64,000 nucleotides of DNA from the NCBI RefSeq assembly GCF_017991995.1, contig NZ_JAGOPN010000020.1, positions 1 through 64,000 on the forward strand, given 5' to 3'. This DNA comes from Pseudacidovorax sp. (lineage in GTDB: Bacteria > Pseudomonadota > Gammaproteobacteria > Burkholderiales > Burkholderiaceae_C). Below are positions 56,913-64,000 of this stretch, in pieces. Numbering within the stretch: position 1 is the first letter of the stretch; every line of letters begins with the position of its first letter. The position numbers were made by a program, and so were the translations under genes. The notes beneath the pieces were generated by a model that worked only from the letters and a program-made list of their open reading frames with translations, was not told the origin of the DNA and made no database searches.

Positions 56913-57719
56913 TCAGAGGTGCCGGGCCACGAAGCCGAACCAGCGGGTGAGTGCGCCGACGGCATCGTCGGACTGGAGCGCCTGCAGCCATGCCTCCTCC
57001 TGGGCCCGCATGATGTCGTCGGCCATGTCCAGCGCGTCACGGTAGCGCCGGGCCGGGTCCTGCGCCGGGGTCAGCGGGTAGGTTTCCCCGACGAGCATGG
57101 CGACGATGGCGCCGCGCGCCGTCAGGCGCTGCAGGTCGTCGCCGCATTCGCCTGCGGGAATGATCGGCCCGCTCAGCGCGCCGTGCGCCACCATGGCGGC
57201 CGCTACCGTGGCCAGCACCTGCGGGGCCGTGGCGCCGTCGCCGCCGGCGGCCAGGTCGTCCCGCGCCTGCAGGCCGGCGGCTTCGATCGCCGCCTCGTGC
57301 ACGAACACGCGGTCGTGGCCCGCCCGCTTCAGCCAGTGGCGCTGCCGCCAGCCGTGGTCGACCGTGAAGGCATGCAGCGACAGCGCAGGGTCGGCGCTGC
57401 CGCCGAAATAGCGGGCCGTGGGCAGGGGCGGCGCCTGCATGGCGCGCAGCGGCGCATCGTCGGCCAGCAGGCTGACGGCCGCGTGGTCCACGTTGCTCAG
57501 CAGCGAGGCGGTGGTGCGCAGGGCCAGGCCCAGCGGCTCGCCCAGCATGGCCAGCGGACCGGGCGCCGGCAGGTCGCGTGCCGAGGCCATGGCGTCCACC
57601 GCCTCGGTCAGCTTGCGCACGCCCTGCTTCACGTTGAAGCGCACTTCGCGCAGGCCGTCCTTGAGCGCCAGCGCCTTGTCCGGACTGGCGGCAGCGGCAT
57701 CCTGGGGTTTGCGAGACAT
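56913..57719 (-). CDS. Hypothetical protein
   Basis: 268 aa. N-terminal part (ALALKDGLREVRFNVKQGVRKLTEAVDAMASARDLP) is helical and charged, the rest is Ala-rich with no known motif (YFGGSADPALSLHAFTVDHGWRQRHWLKRAGHDRVFVHEAAIEAAG). No signal peptide or membrane segment. It is divergent from the SorC-type regulator, sharing a 57-base promoter region, so it might be controlled by it. Function unknown. Confidence 0.6.
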   Translation of the reverse strand: MSRKPQDAAAASPDKALALKDGLREVRFNVKQGVRKLTEAVDAMASARDLPAPGPLAMLGEPLGLALRTTASLLSNVDHAAVSLLADDAPLRAMQAPPLPTARYFGGSADPALSLHAFTVDHGWRQRHWLKRAGHDRVFVHEAAIEAAGLQARDDLAAGGDGATAPQVLATVAAAMVAHGALSGPIIPAGECGDDLQRLTARGAIVAMLVGETYPLTPAQDPARRYRDALDMADDIMRAQEEAWLQALQSDDAVGALTRWFGFVARHL

Positions 57720-57776
57720 TTGCGACTCCGGCAAGGCACTATGTACAGGGGGTAGCATACCGGCTGGACGCAAGGG

Positions 57777-58817
57777 GTGTCCGCCAAGCAAGAGGTCCCT
57801 CCATTGAACCGTAAAGCCACGTCGACGGACGAAGCGGCGGCGCAGGACGGTGGCGCCGACAAGGTCACCGCCAATGCCCGCAACCGGCGCATGCGCCTGC
57901 GCGCCGCCTGGATGTACTACATCGAGGACATGACCCAGAACGACATCGCCCAGCGCCTGGGCCTGGGCCGGGTGACCGTGGTGCGCCTGCTCAACGACGC
58001 ACTGGAGCGGCACGAGGTCAAGTTCACCATCGAGAGCGGCGTGCCCGAATGCGTCAACCTCGAGCGGGCGCTGGAGCGGCGCTTCGGCCTGGCCGAGGCG
58101 GTGGTGGCGCCGCTGTCCAGCCCCGAGGCCGACGCCGCCCTGGCCGTGAGCGCGGCCACCGGCCAGTACATGTCGGAGCTGGTGCGCCCGGGCATGAAGC
58201 TGGGCCTGGGCTGGGGCCGCACGCTGCTCGAATCGCTGCGCTACATCCGCACGACGCCGGTGCCCGACCTGTCGGTGGTCTCCATGCTGGGCGGCATCAC
58301 CAAGATCAAGCGCTACAACCCCTCGGAATTCGCCTGGCGCTTCTCCAGCCTGTTCCAGGCCGAATGCCTGCAGATGAATGCGCCGGCGCTGGTGGACAGC
58401 CCGGCCTCGCGCCGCATGCTGATCGAGGGCTGCGGCCTGGGCGAGGTCTTCGACAAGGCCAGGGAGCTCGACGCCGTGCTGCTGAGCGTGGGCGACCTGG
58501 CGCCGACGGCCACCGCCTTCCGCGATGGCTATCTGTCGGACGAGGTGCGCCGCTCGATGCTGCGCCTGGGGGCGGTGGGCGAGTCGCTGTTCCACTTCTA
58601 CGACGCGCGCGGCCAACTGATCGACCACCCCATCCACGAGTGCGTGATGGCCATCCCGCCCGACACCATCCGCCAGGTGCCGCAGCGCATCGTGGCCTCC
58701 GGCGGTGTCGGCAAGGCACGGGCGCTGCACGCCACCATGCGCCTGTTCAAGCCCACGGTGCTGATCACCGACGAGCATGCCGCCGCCCGCATGCTGGAGA
58801 TCGACCAGGAAGACTGA
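57777..58817 (+). CDS. Sugar-binding transcriptional regulator (SorC/DeoR type)
   Basis: 346 aa from a GTG; a TTG at 57804 with AGAGG upstream is an equally good start. The N-terminal helix-turn-helix (MRLRAAWMYYIEDMTQNDIAQRLGLGRVTVVRLLNDAL, about residues 39-76) is followed by the SorC sugar-phosphate-binding domain (LGLGWGRTLLESLRYI ... VSMLGGITK ... DAVLLSVGDLAPTATAFRDGYLS ... VASGGVGKARALHATMRLFKPTVLITDEHAA). Effectors of this family are phosphorylated sugars. It lies just upstream of the oxidoreductase/E1/E2 operon and is its likely regulator. Confidence 0.88.
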   Translation: MSAKQEVPPLNRKATSTDEAAAQDGGADKVTANARNRRMRLRAAWMYYIEDMTQNDIAQRLGLGRVTVVRLLNDALERHEVKFTIESGVPECVNLERALERRFGLAEAVVAPLSSPEADAALAVSAATGQYMSELVRPGMKLGLGWGRTLLESLRYIRTTPVPDLSVVSMLGGITKIKRYNPSEFAWRFSSLFQAECLQMNAPALVDSPASRRMLIEGCGLGEVFDKARELDAVLLSVGDLAPTATAFRDGYLSDEVRRSMLRLGAVGESLFHFYDARGQLIDHPIHECVMAIPPDTIRQVPQRIVASGGVGKARALHATMRLFKPTVLITDEHAAARMLEIDQED

Positions 58818-58860
58818 CCCTCCCTACGCCGATGCCGCGTGCCTTCTGGCGCGCCCCCAG

Positions 58861-58892
58861 GCCCCGCCTCGCACCGCGACGCGGGGCTTTTT
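58861..58892 (+). terminator. Terminator after the SorC-type regulator gene
   Basis: GCCCCGC (58861-58867) pairs with GCGGGGC (58881-58887), followed by five T. It separates the regulator from the operon that begins at 59031; an AT-rich stretch at 58945-58985 downstream may hold that operon's promoter. Confidence 0.75.
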
Positions 58893-59030
58893 GCTGCCTC
58901 CGGGTTTCCCCGATCCGTGGGCCGCGCCGCCCGGCCTTGCTGAGAGATGAACATAATGACAAAATAAAAATCAAATGTTCATTCATGGGCCGAGCCGGTC
59001 CTCCTTCCCCCACACTTTCAGGAGACTCCC

Positions 59031-60362
59031 TTGAGCGGATTCATTCCCAGCGGCCTGGCGGCCGATCTCGAAACCCGTGCCCTGACGGGCAAGCCCATCC
59101 GCATCGGCCTGATCGGCTCGGGAATGATGGGCGGGGACATCGTCACGCAGGTGCTGCAGATGCGCGGCGTGGTGGTGGCGGCCATTGCCGACATCCACGT
59201 GCCCGCTGCCCTGCGCGCGCTGCAGGAGGCCGGCCACGGCGGCGACGCCCATCGCGTGGTGGAGACGCAGAGTGACTTCGACCGCGCCGTCGAGGCCGGC
59301 CGCGTGGCCGTGACGCCCGATGCGCAGCTGGTCTGCCGCAGCGGCCTGATCGACGTGGTGGTGGACGCCACCGGCAAGCCCGCGGTGGGTGCCGAGATCG
59401 GCCTGACCGCCATGGAGCACGGCAAGCACCTGGTCATGATGAACGTCGAGGCCGACGTCACCATCGGCGCCTACCTCAAGCACGAGGCCGACCGCCTGGG
59501 CGTGATCTATTCGCTGGGGGCGGGCGACGAGCCCAGCTCCACCATCGAGCTGATCCAGTTCGTCTCGGCCCTGGGCTATCCGGTCATCGCCGCCGGCAAG
59601 GGCAAGAACAATCCGCTCAACATCGACGCCACGCCCGACGACTACGCGGCCGAGGCGCATTCCAAGAACCTCAACCCGCGCATGCTGGTGGAGTTCGTGG
59701 ACGGCTCCAAGACGGCGGTGGAGATGTCCGCCATCGCCAACGCCACCGGCCTGGTGCCCGACGTGCCCGGCATGCATGGCCCGTCCTGCTCGCTGGAGGA
59801 ATTGAGCCAGGTGCTGGTCCCGCGCGAGGACGGCGGCGTGCTCGGCCGCAAGGGCGTGGTCGACTACACCATCGGCAAGGGCGTGGCCCCGGGCGTGTTC
59901 GTGGTGGCCGAGATGGCGCACCCGCGCCTGCGCGAGCGCATGGACTACCTCAAGCTCGGCAAGGGCCCGTACTACACCTTCTACCGGCCTTACCACCTGT
60001 GCAGCCTGGAAGTGCCGCTGACCTGCGTGCGCGCCGTGCTCTACAACCGCGCCGACATGGCGCCCATCGCCCGGCCCACGGCCGAGGTGTGCGCCGTAGC
60101 CAAGCGCGACCTGCGCCCCGGCGACACGCTGGACGCCATCGGCGAGTACACCTACCGCGCCTGGGCCATGACGGCCGAGGATGCCCGCCGCCAGCGCGCC
60201 GTGCCCTGCGGCCTGCTGGAACGCGGCAAGGTCACGCAGCCGATCCGCAAGGGCGAGCTGCTGACCTCGGCCAACGTGGCCGTCGACCAGAGTTCGCGCA
60301 TCGTCGAGTTCCGCCGCCGTCAGGACCGCCTGGTCTACGGCGAACTGGAGCTCGCAGCATGA
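59031..60362 (+). CDS. COG4091-type NAD(P)-dependent oxidoreductase with SAF domain
   Basis: 443 aa from a TTG at 59031 (CAGGAGA upstream). N-terminal Rossmann fold with [19 protein letters not shown]. The middle domain has [37 protein letters not shown] and the C-terminus a SAF domain ([23 protein letters not shown] ... [22 protein letters not shown]). This is the homoserine-dehydrogenase-like/SAF family; members include the DXR-like enzyme DRL that interconverts deoxyxylulose phosphate and methylerythritol phosphate. Its stop overlaps the E1 alpha start (ATGA). The precise substrate cannot be read from sequence. Confidence 0.82.
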   Translation: MSGFIPSGLAADLETRALTGKPIRIGLIGSGMMGGDIVTQVLQMRGVVVAAIADIHVPAALRALQEAGHGGDAHRVVETQSDFDRAVEAGRVAVTPDAQLVCRSGLIDVVVDATGKPAVGAEIGLTAMEHGKHLVMMNVEADVTIGAYLKHEADRLGVIYSLGAGDEPSSTIELIQFVSALGYPVIAAGKGKNNPLNIDATPDDYAAEAHSKNLNPRMLVEFVDGSKTAVEMSAIANATGLVPDVPGMHGPSCSLEELSQVLVPREDGGVLGRKGVVDYTIGKGVAPGVFVVAEMAHPRLRERMDYLKLGKGPYYTFYRPYHLCSLEVPLTCVRAVLYNRADMAPIARPTAEVCAVAKRDLRPGDTLDAIGEYTYRAWAMTAEDARRQRAVPCGLLERGKVTQPIRKGELLTSANVAVDQSSRIVEFRRRQDRLVYGELELAA

Positions 60363-61408
60363 CGACGCCTTCCGTCCAGGGCGGCGTCGTCGGCGCCGAA
60401 GGCGTGCCGCGCGTGTTCGAGCGCTTCAGCGTCGAGCAGCTGCACGGCTTTCTGCGGCAGATGCACCTGATCCGCCAGTTCGAGGAAGGCGCCGAGCAGG
60501 CCTACATGCGCGGCCTGGTGCACGGCACCATGCACCTGTCCATCGGCCAGGAGGCCAGCGCCACCGGCGTCGGCGCGGCGCTGCGCGAGGGTGACGTGAT
60601 CACCTCCACCCACCGCGGCCACGGCCACTGCATCGCCAAGGGCGCGGACCCGAAGTTCATGTTCGCCGAGTTCTTCGGCAAGGACACCGGCTACTGCCGT
60701 GGCCGCGGCGGCTCCATGCACATCGCCGACGTGGCCAGCGGCAACCTGGGCGCCAACGGCATCGTGGGCGGCGGCCTGCCCATCGCGGTGGGCGCGGCCC
60801 TGGCGCTGCGCCAGCAGGGCAAGCCCAACGTGGCCGTGTGCTTCTTCGGCGACGGTGCCAACAACGAAGGCGCCTTCCACGAGAGCCTGAACATGGCCGC
60901 CGTTTGGAAGCTGCCGGTGGTGTTCGTGTGCGAGAACAACCAGTACGGCATGTCCACCTCCACCGAGCGCTCCACGGCCGTGCGCCGCATCGCCCAGCGC
61001 GCGCAGGCCTACGACTTCCCCGGCGTGACGGTGGACGGCAATGAATTCGCCGCCGTCGCCGAGGCCGCCATCGAGGCGGTGGAGCGTGCCCGCAGCGGCC
61101 AGGGCCCCACGCTGCTGGAGTGCCTGACCTACCGCCACCGCGGCCATTCCAAGAGCGACCGCAACCGCTACCGCACCAAGGAGGAGATCGAGTCCTGGAT
61201 CGCGCGCGACCCCATCGGGCGCTACGAGCAGGCGCTGCAGTCCTGCGGCCTGATCACGCCCGAGCAGGTGTCGGCCCTCGTCGACGACGTGGCGCGCGAG
61301 ATCGCCGAGGCGGTGGAATACGCCAAGAACAGCCCGGCCCCCGACGCCGCATCCGTCACCGACTTCGTCTACACGCGCTCGCCCAAGGAGGCCGCCCATG
61401 TCCGTTGA
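60359..61408 (+). CDS. acoA: Acetoin/pyruvate dehydrogenase-type E1 alpha subunit
   Basis: 349 aa. Thiamine-diphosphate enzyme: [47 protein letters not shown], then the ThDP motif [37 protein letters not shown] and the [10 protein letters not shown] phosphoregulation-loop equivalent. The length and two-subunit organisation are those of AcoA/PdhA-type E1 alpha. With AcoB it should decarboxylate or cleave an alpha-keto or alpha-hydroxyketone substrate and pass the acyl group to a lipoyl domain. Confidence 0.9.
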   Translation: MTTPSVQGGVVGAEGVPRVFERFSVEQLHGFLRQMHLIRQFEEGAEQAYMRGLVHGTMHLSIGQEASATGVGAALREGDVITSTHRGHGHCIAKGADPKFMFAEFFGKDTGYCRGRGGSMHIADVASGNLGANGIVGGGLPIAVGAALALRQQGKPNVAVCFFGDGANNEGAFHESLNMAAVWKLPVVFVCENNQYGMSTSTERSTAVRRIAQRAQAYDFPGVTVDGNEFAAVAEAAIEAVERARSGQGPTLLECLTYRHRGHSKSDRNRYRTKEEIESWIARDPIGRYEQALQSCGLITPEQVSALVDDVAREIAEAVEYAKNSPAPDAASVTDFVYTRSPKEAAHVR

Positions 61409-62396
61409 GAGCCGCGAGCTGAGCTACGCGCAGGCCATCCAGGAGGCGCTGGCCATCGCCATGGAGCGCGACCCGCGCGTGTTCCTGATGGGCGAGGACA
61501 TCGGCGTCTACGGCGGCGCCTTCCAGATCACGGGCGACCTGGTGCATCGCTTCGGCGAGTCGCGCGTGATGGACACGCCCATCTCCGAGCTGGCCGGCGC
61601 CGGCGTGGCCGTGGGCGCCGCGCTCATGGGCCAGCGGCCGGTGTACGAGTTCCAGTTCTCGGACTTCGCCACGCTGGCCATGGAGCAGATCGTCAACCAG
61701 GCCGCGAAGATCCGCTACATGCTGGGCGGCAAGGCCTCGGTGCCGCTGGTGATGCGCTTTCCGAGCGGCTCGGGCACCGGCGCCGCCGCGCAGCACAGCC
61801 AGAGCCTGGAGGCCTGGCTGGCGCACGTGCCCGGCCTGAAGGTGGTGCAGCCCTCCACGCCGCACGACGCCAAGGGCATGCTGCTGGCCGCCATCGAGGA
61901 CCCGGACCCGGTCATGTTCTACGAGCACAAGCTGCTCTACAAGATGAAGGGCCCGGTGCCCGAGGGCTACTACACCGAGCCGCTGCACGAGGCGCGCATC
62001 CGCCGTGCCGGCGAGCACGTGACCATCGCCGCCAACTCGATCATGGTGCACAAGGCGCTGGAGGCCGCGATCGAACTGGCCGCCGAGGGCATCTCGGCCG
62101 AGGTGGTGGACCTGCGCTCGCTGCGGCCGCTGGACCTGTCCACACTGGTGGACAGCGTCAGCCGCACCACGCGCCTGGTCTGCGTGTACGAAGGCACCAA
62201 GGAGCTGGGCATCGGCGCCGAGGTGTCGGCCGCCATCGCCGAAAGCGCCGCCTTCGACCGGCTGGACGCCCCCATCATCCGCCTGGGCGGGGCCGACTGC
62301 CCGCTGCCCTACAACCCGCAGCTGGAGCGCGCGGCCGTGCCGCAGGTGCCCGACATCGTGGGCGCGGTGCGCCGCAGCGTGCGCGCGAGGGGCTGA
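61398..62396 (+). CDS. acoB: Acetoin/pyruvate dehydrogenase-type E1 beta subunit
   Basis: 332 aa, overlapping the alpha gene by 11 bases. Transketolase-like pyrimidine-binding domain with [67 protein letters not shown] (including the cofactor-activating Glu) and a C-terminal domain with [31 protein letters not shown]. Pairs with the alpha subunit as an alpha2beta2 E1. Two bases separate it from the E2 gene. Confidence 0.9.
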   Translation: MSVESRELSYAQAIQEALAIAMERDPRVFLMGEDIGVYGGAFQITGDLVHRFGESRVMDTPISELAGAGVAVGAALMGQRPVYEFQFSDFATLAMEQIVNQAAKIRYMLGGKASVPLVMRFPSGSGTGAAAQHSQSLEAWLAHVPGLKVVQPSTPHDAKGMLLAAIEDPDPVMFYEHKLLYKMKGPVPEGYYTEPLHEARIRRAGEHVTIAANSIMVHKALEAAIELAAEGISAEVVDLRSLRPLDLSTLVDSVSRTTRLVCVYEGTKELGIGAEVSAAIAESAAFDRLDAPIIRLGGADCPLPYNPQLERAAVPQVPDIVGAVRRSVRARG

Positions 62397-62398
62397 GC

Positions 62399-63700
62399 AT
62401 GGCCACCGAAGTCATCCTCCCGCGTGTCGACATGGACATGGCCGAGGGCAAGATCGCCCATTGGTATGTCAAGGACGGCGACGCGGTGCGCAAGGGCCAG
62501 GTGCTGTTCGAGATCGAGACCGACAAGGCCACGATGGAAGTCGACGCGCCGGCCGACGGCACGATGCACGGCATCCGCGGCGAGATCGGCGTGTCGATGC
62601 CGGTGGGCGAGATCGTGGGCTGGATCCTGGCGGCGGGCGAGGCGCCGCCGGCCGAGTCGGGCCCGGTTGCCGCCCCCGCCGCCCATGCCGAGGCCCTGTC
62701 GGACGAGCCGGTGGCGCAGGCGATCGCCCAGCCCGCGGCCATCGCTGCCGCCGCCGCGGCGGCGCCCCTCGCGGCGGAAGGCGGCCTGCTGCGCGCCACG
62801 CCCCTGGCCCGCAGCCTGGCGCGCCAGCGCGGCATCGACCTCGCCACCGTGCGCGGCAGCGGGCCCGACGGCCGCATCCTCGCCGCCGACCTGCTGGGCG
62901 GCGCCGGTGCGGCGACGGATGCGCCGGGCCTGCATTTGCAGTGGCTGCGCACGGGGCAGGGCGCGCCGCTGGTGCTGATCCATGGCTTCGGTGCCGACCT
63001 GGGCTCCTGGCGACCGCTGCTGGCGCACCTGCCGGCCACGTTGCCGGTGCTGGCGCTGGACCTGCCGTCGCATGGCAAGTCGCCCGAGTCCGGAGCCGTG
63101 GACCTGGCGGGCGTGGCGGCCGAGGTGCTCGACCGGCTCACCCGCGAGGGCGTGGAGACGGCGCATGTGCTGGGCCATTCGCTCGGTGGCGGCGTGGCGC
63201 TGGCGCTGCTGCAGCAGGCGGCGGTGCGGGTGCGTTCGCTCACGCTGCTGGCGCCGCTGGGGCTGGGCGGCGGGGCCGATCCCGCCTTCATCGACGGGCT
63301 CACGCAGGCCGAGGACGAATCCATGCTCAAGGCCGTGATGGGGCGGCTGGTGCACGAGGCCCGCTGGATCACCGGCTCCTTCGTCGCCACTGCCTTGCAG
63401 CAGTTGCAGCGGCCCGGCCGCCGAGAGGCGCTGCGGACGCTGGCCGAACGGCTGCTGCCAGCGGCCGGGCCAGCGCCGGCGCTGCACGCGGTGCTGGCGC
63501 AGGCCGACGTGCCGGTGCATGTGCTGTGGGGCCGCGAGGACCGCATCCTGCCCTGGGCCCAGGTCGAGGCCCTGCCGCCGTCGGTGGGCCTGCACCTGCT
63601 GCCGGGCGTCGGCCATCTGCCGCAGGTCGAGGCCGGCGCGTGGGTGGGGCAGGTGGCCGCGCTGCAGTGCGGTGCGGTGGGGTCGGTGGCGCAGGGTTAG
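62399..63700 (+). CDS. acoC: AcoC-like lipoyl protein with alpha/beta-hydrolase domain
   Basis: 433 aa. Lipoyl domain (residues 1-78) with the modified lysine K43 in ETDKATMEV. After an Ala/Pro linker comes a peripheral-subunit-binding domain (LRATPLARSLARQRGIDLATVRGSGPDGRILAADL). The rest (about 180-425) is an alpha/beta hydrolase: LVLIHGFGADLGSWRPLL, nucleophile GHSLGGG, and late D in WGREDRILPW and H in GVGHLPQVE. The usual acetyltransferase catalytic domain is replaced by the hydrolase, exactly as in AcoC of acetoin dehydrogenase systems. No E3 gene is seen before the window ends. Confidence 0.9.
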   Translation: MATEVILPRVDMDMAEGKIAHWYVKDGDAVRKGQVLFEIETDKATMEVDAPADGTMHGIRGEIGVSMPVGEIVGWILAAGEAPPAESGPVAAPAAHAEALSDEPVAQAIAQPAAIAAAAAAAPLAAEGGLLRATPLARSLARQRGIDLATVRGSGPDGRILAADLLGGAGAATDAPGLHLQWLRTGQGAPLVLIHGFGADLGSWRPLLAHLPATLPVLALDLPSHGKSPESGAVDLAGVAAEVLDRLTREGVETAHVLGHSLGGGVALALLQQAAVRVRSLTLLAPLGLGGGADPAFIDGLTQAEDESMLKAVMGRLVHEARWITGSFVATALQQLQRPGRREALRTLAERLLPAAGPAPALHAVLAQADVPVHVLWGREDRILPWAQVEALPPSVGLHLLPGVGHLPQVEAGAWVGQVAALQCGAVGSVAQG

Positions 63701-64000
63701 GCGCGCGGCGGGGCGCCTCGGCATCGGTGTCTGGGTCGGGGCTTGGGCTTGGGCTTGGGCTTGGGCTTGGGCTTGGGCTTCAGGTTGGGTCGTGTCGCGT
63801 CAGGCGACTGCTTGAGGGTGGCGCGGGGCGGGTGGGCGCTGACCCGGCAGAGTGCGCCGGCATGCGCGCTCCCGGTGCACGCATGCCGGCGTCCTCCACC
63901 GGTTGGCACTCCAGTCGTTGGGCCTCCCTGCCGGGTGGCAACCCAGTCGTCGACTGGCCCCCATTCGTCAAGCAAGCCGCCAATGGGCCCCGTGCATCGC
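63701..64000. other. Terminal non-coding stretch with a hexamer repeat
   Basis: The last 300 bases show no convincing gene. They contain the GGGCTT tandem repeat at 63739-63780 and several short palindromic segments. The frames across it encode Lys-Pro or Trp-Ala repeats that come from the simple repeat and are not believed. Confidence 0.5.
63739..63780. repeat. Hexanucleotide tandem repeat (GGGCTT) x7
   Basis: Seven perfect head-to-tail copies of GGGCTT directly downstream of the acoC-like gene (39 bases after its stop). Such tracts are prone to slipped-strand length change. Confidence 0.95.

Noticed and set aside
63697..63983. Frames with Lys-Pro or Trp-Ala repeats at the window end
   Set aside because: They are simple translations of the GGGCTT tandem repeat.

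Overview
The window is GC-rich chromosomal DNA of a betaproteobacterium, most likely order Burkholderiales (Comamonadaceae/Sphaerotilaceae-like). This rests on the order tuf - tRNA-Trp - secE - nusG - rplKA - rplJL - rpoBC, on the later rsmB - DUF4390 - ntrY/ntrX-like block, and on a predominantly G/C third codon position. No species is claimed.

Layout. (1) 1-12.7 kb: end of tuf, tRNA-Trp, and the secE-nusG-rplK-rplA-rplJ-rplL-rpoB-rpoC transcription/translation operon. A structured leader precedes rplJ, a double hairpin lies between rplL and rpoB, and a terminator follows rpoC. (2) 12.7-18.5 kb: a LemA-like protein, rsmB, a DUF4390 protein, an NtrY-like sensor kinase, a short NtrX-like regulator without an AAA+ domain, and tRNA-Phe. 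(3) 18.45-40.67 kb: a 22-kb integrated phage-derived element, bounded by a perfect 48-bp repeat of the 3' part of tRNA-Phe. (4) 40.7-46.1 kb: host DNA resumes with the displaced tRNA-Phe terminator, a gene-free stretch, and an overlapping bacteriophytochrome / receiver / hybrid-kinase operon. (5) 46.2-57.7 kb: patatin, outer-membrane phospholipase A, a lipoprotein, a Rep/UvrD helicase, an AEC transporter, priA, hemE, a redoxin and an unknown protein. (6) 57.8-63.7 kb: a SorC/DeoR-type sugar-sensing regulator, then a tight operon of a Rossmann-SAF oxidoreductase and acetoin-dehydrogenase-like E1 alpha, E1 beta and lipoyl-hydrolase subunits.

The element is the most interesting part. It has a complete lambda-like control circuit. 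A CI-like repressor is flanked by two promoters (PL and PR) that share spacing, an identical -10 and a 13/14 operator match. A Cro/YdaS-like protein, a CII-like protein and an initiator gene follow, and the initiator gene holds a ten-copy iteron array (a candidate origin). A DnaB-type helicase comes next. It has a Nu1-like small terminase gene next to clustered GGTAACA repeats (candidate packaging or regulatory sites). Its structural genes are only those for tail initiation: a tape measure with a muramidase-like domain, a Mu gp44-like hub, and an E/E' tail chaperone with a T TTT TTG -1 frameshift site. No large terminase, portal, capsid, sheath, tube or lysis gene is recognisable. It is therefore either a deletion derivative or a phage satellite that remodels a helper's tails. 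Both ends carry toxin-antitoxin-like cargo: a Panacea-domain protein with a small membrane protein at the tRNA end, and an AT-rich Xre-ImmA/IrrE protease with a PIN-like protein at the far end. A leftward operon of overlapping genes encodes uncharacterised helical proteins, some built from a repeated unit.

The final operon joins a COG4091-type oxidoreductase (the family that includes DXR-like DRL enzymes) to an acetoin-dehydrogenase-type complex under a sugar-phosphate-type regulator. This suggests catabolism of a branched or deoxy sugar by alpha-ketol cleavage to acetyl-CoA. That is inference.
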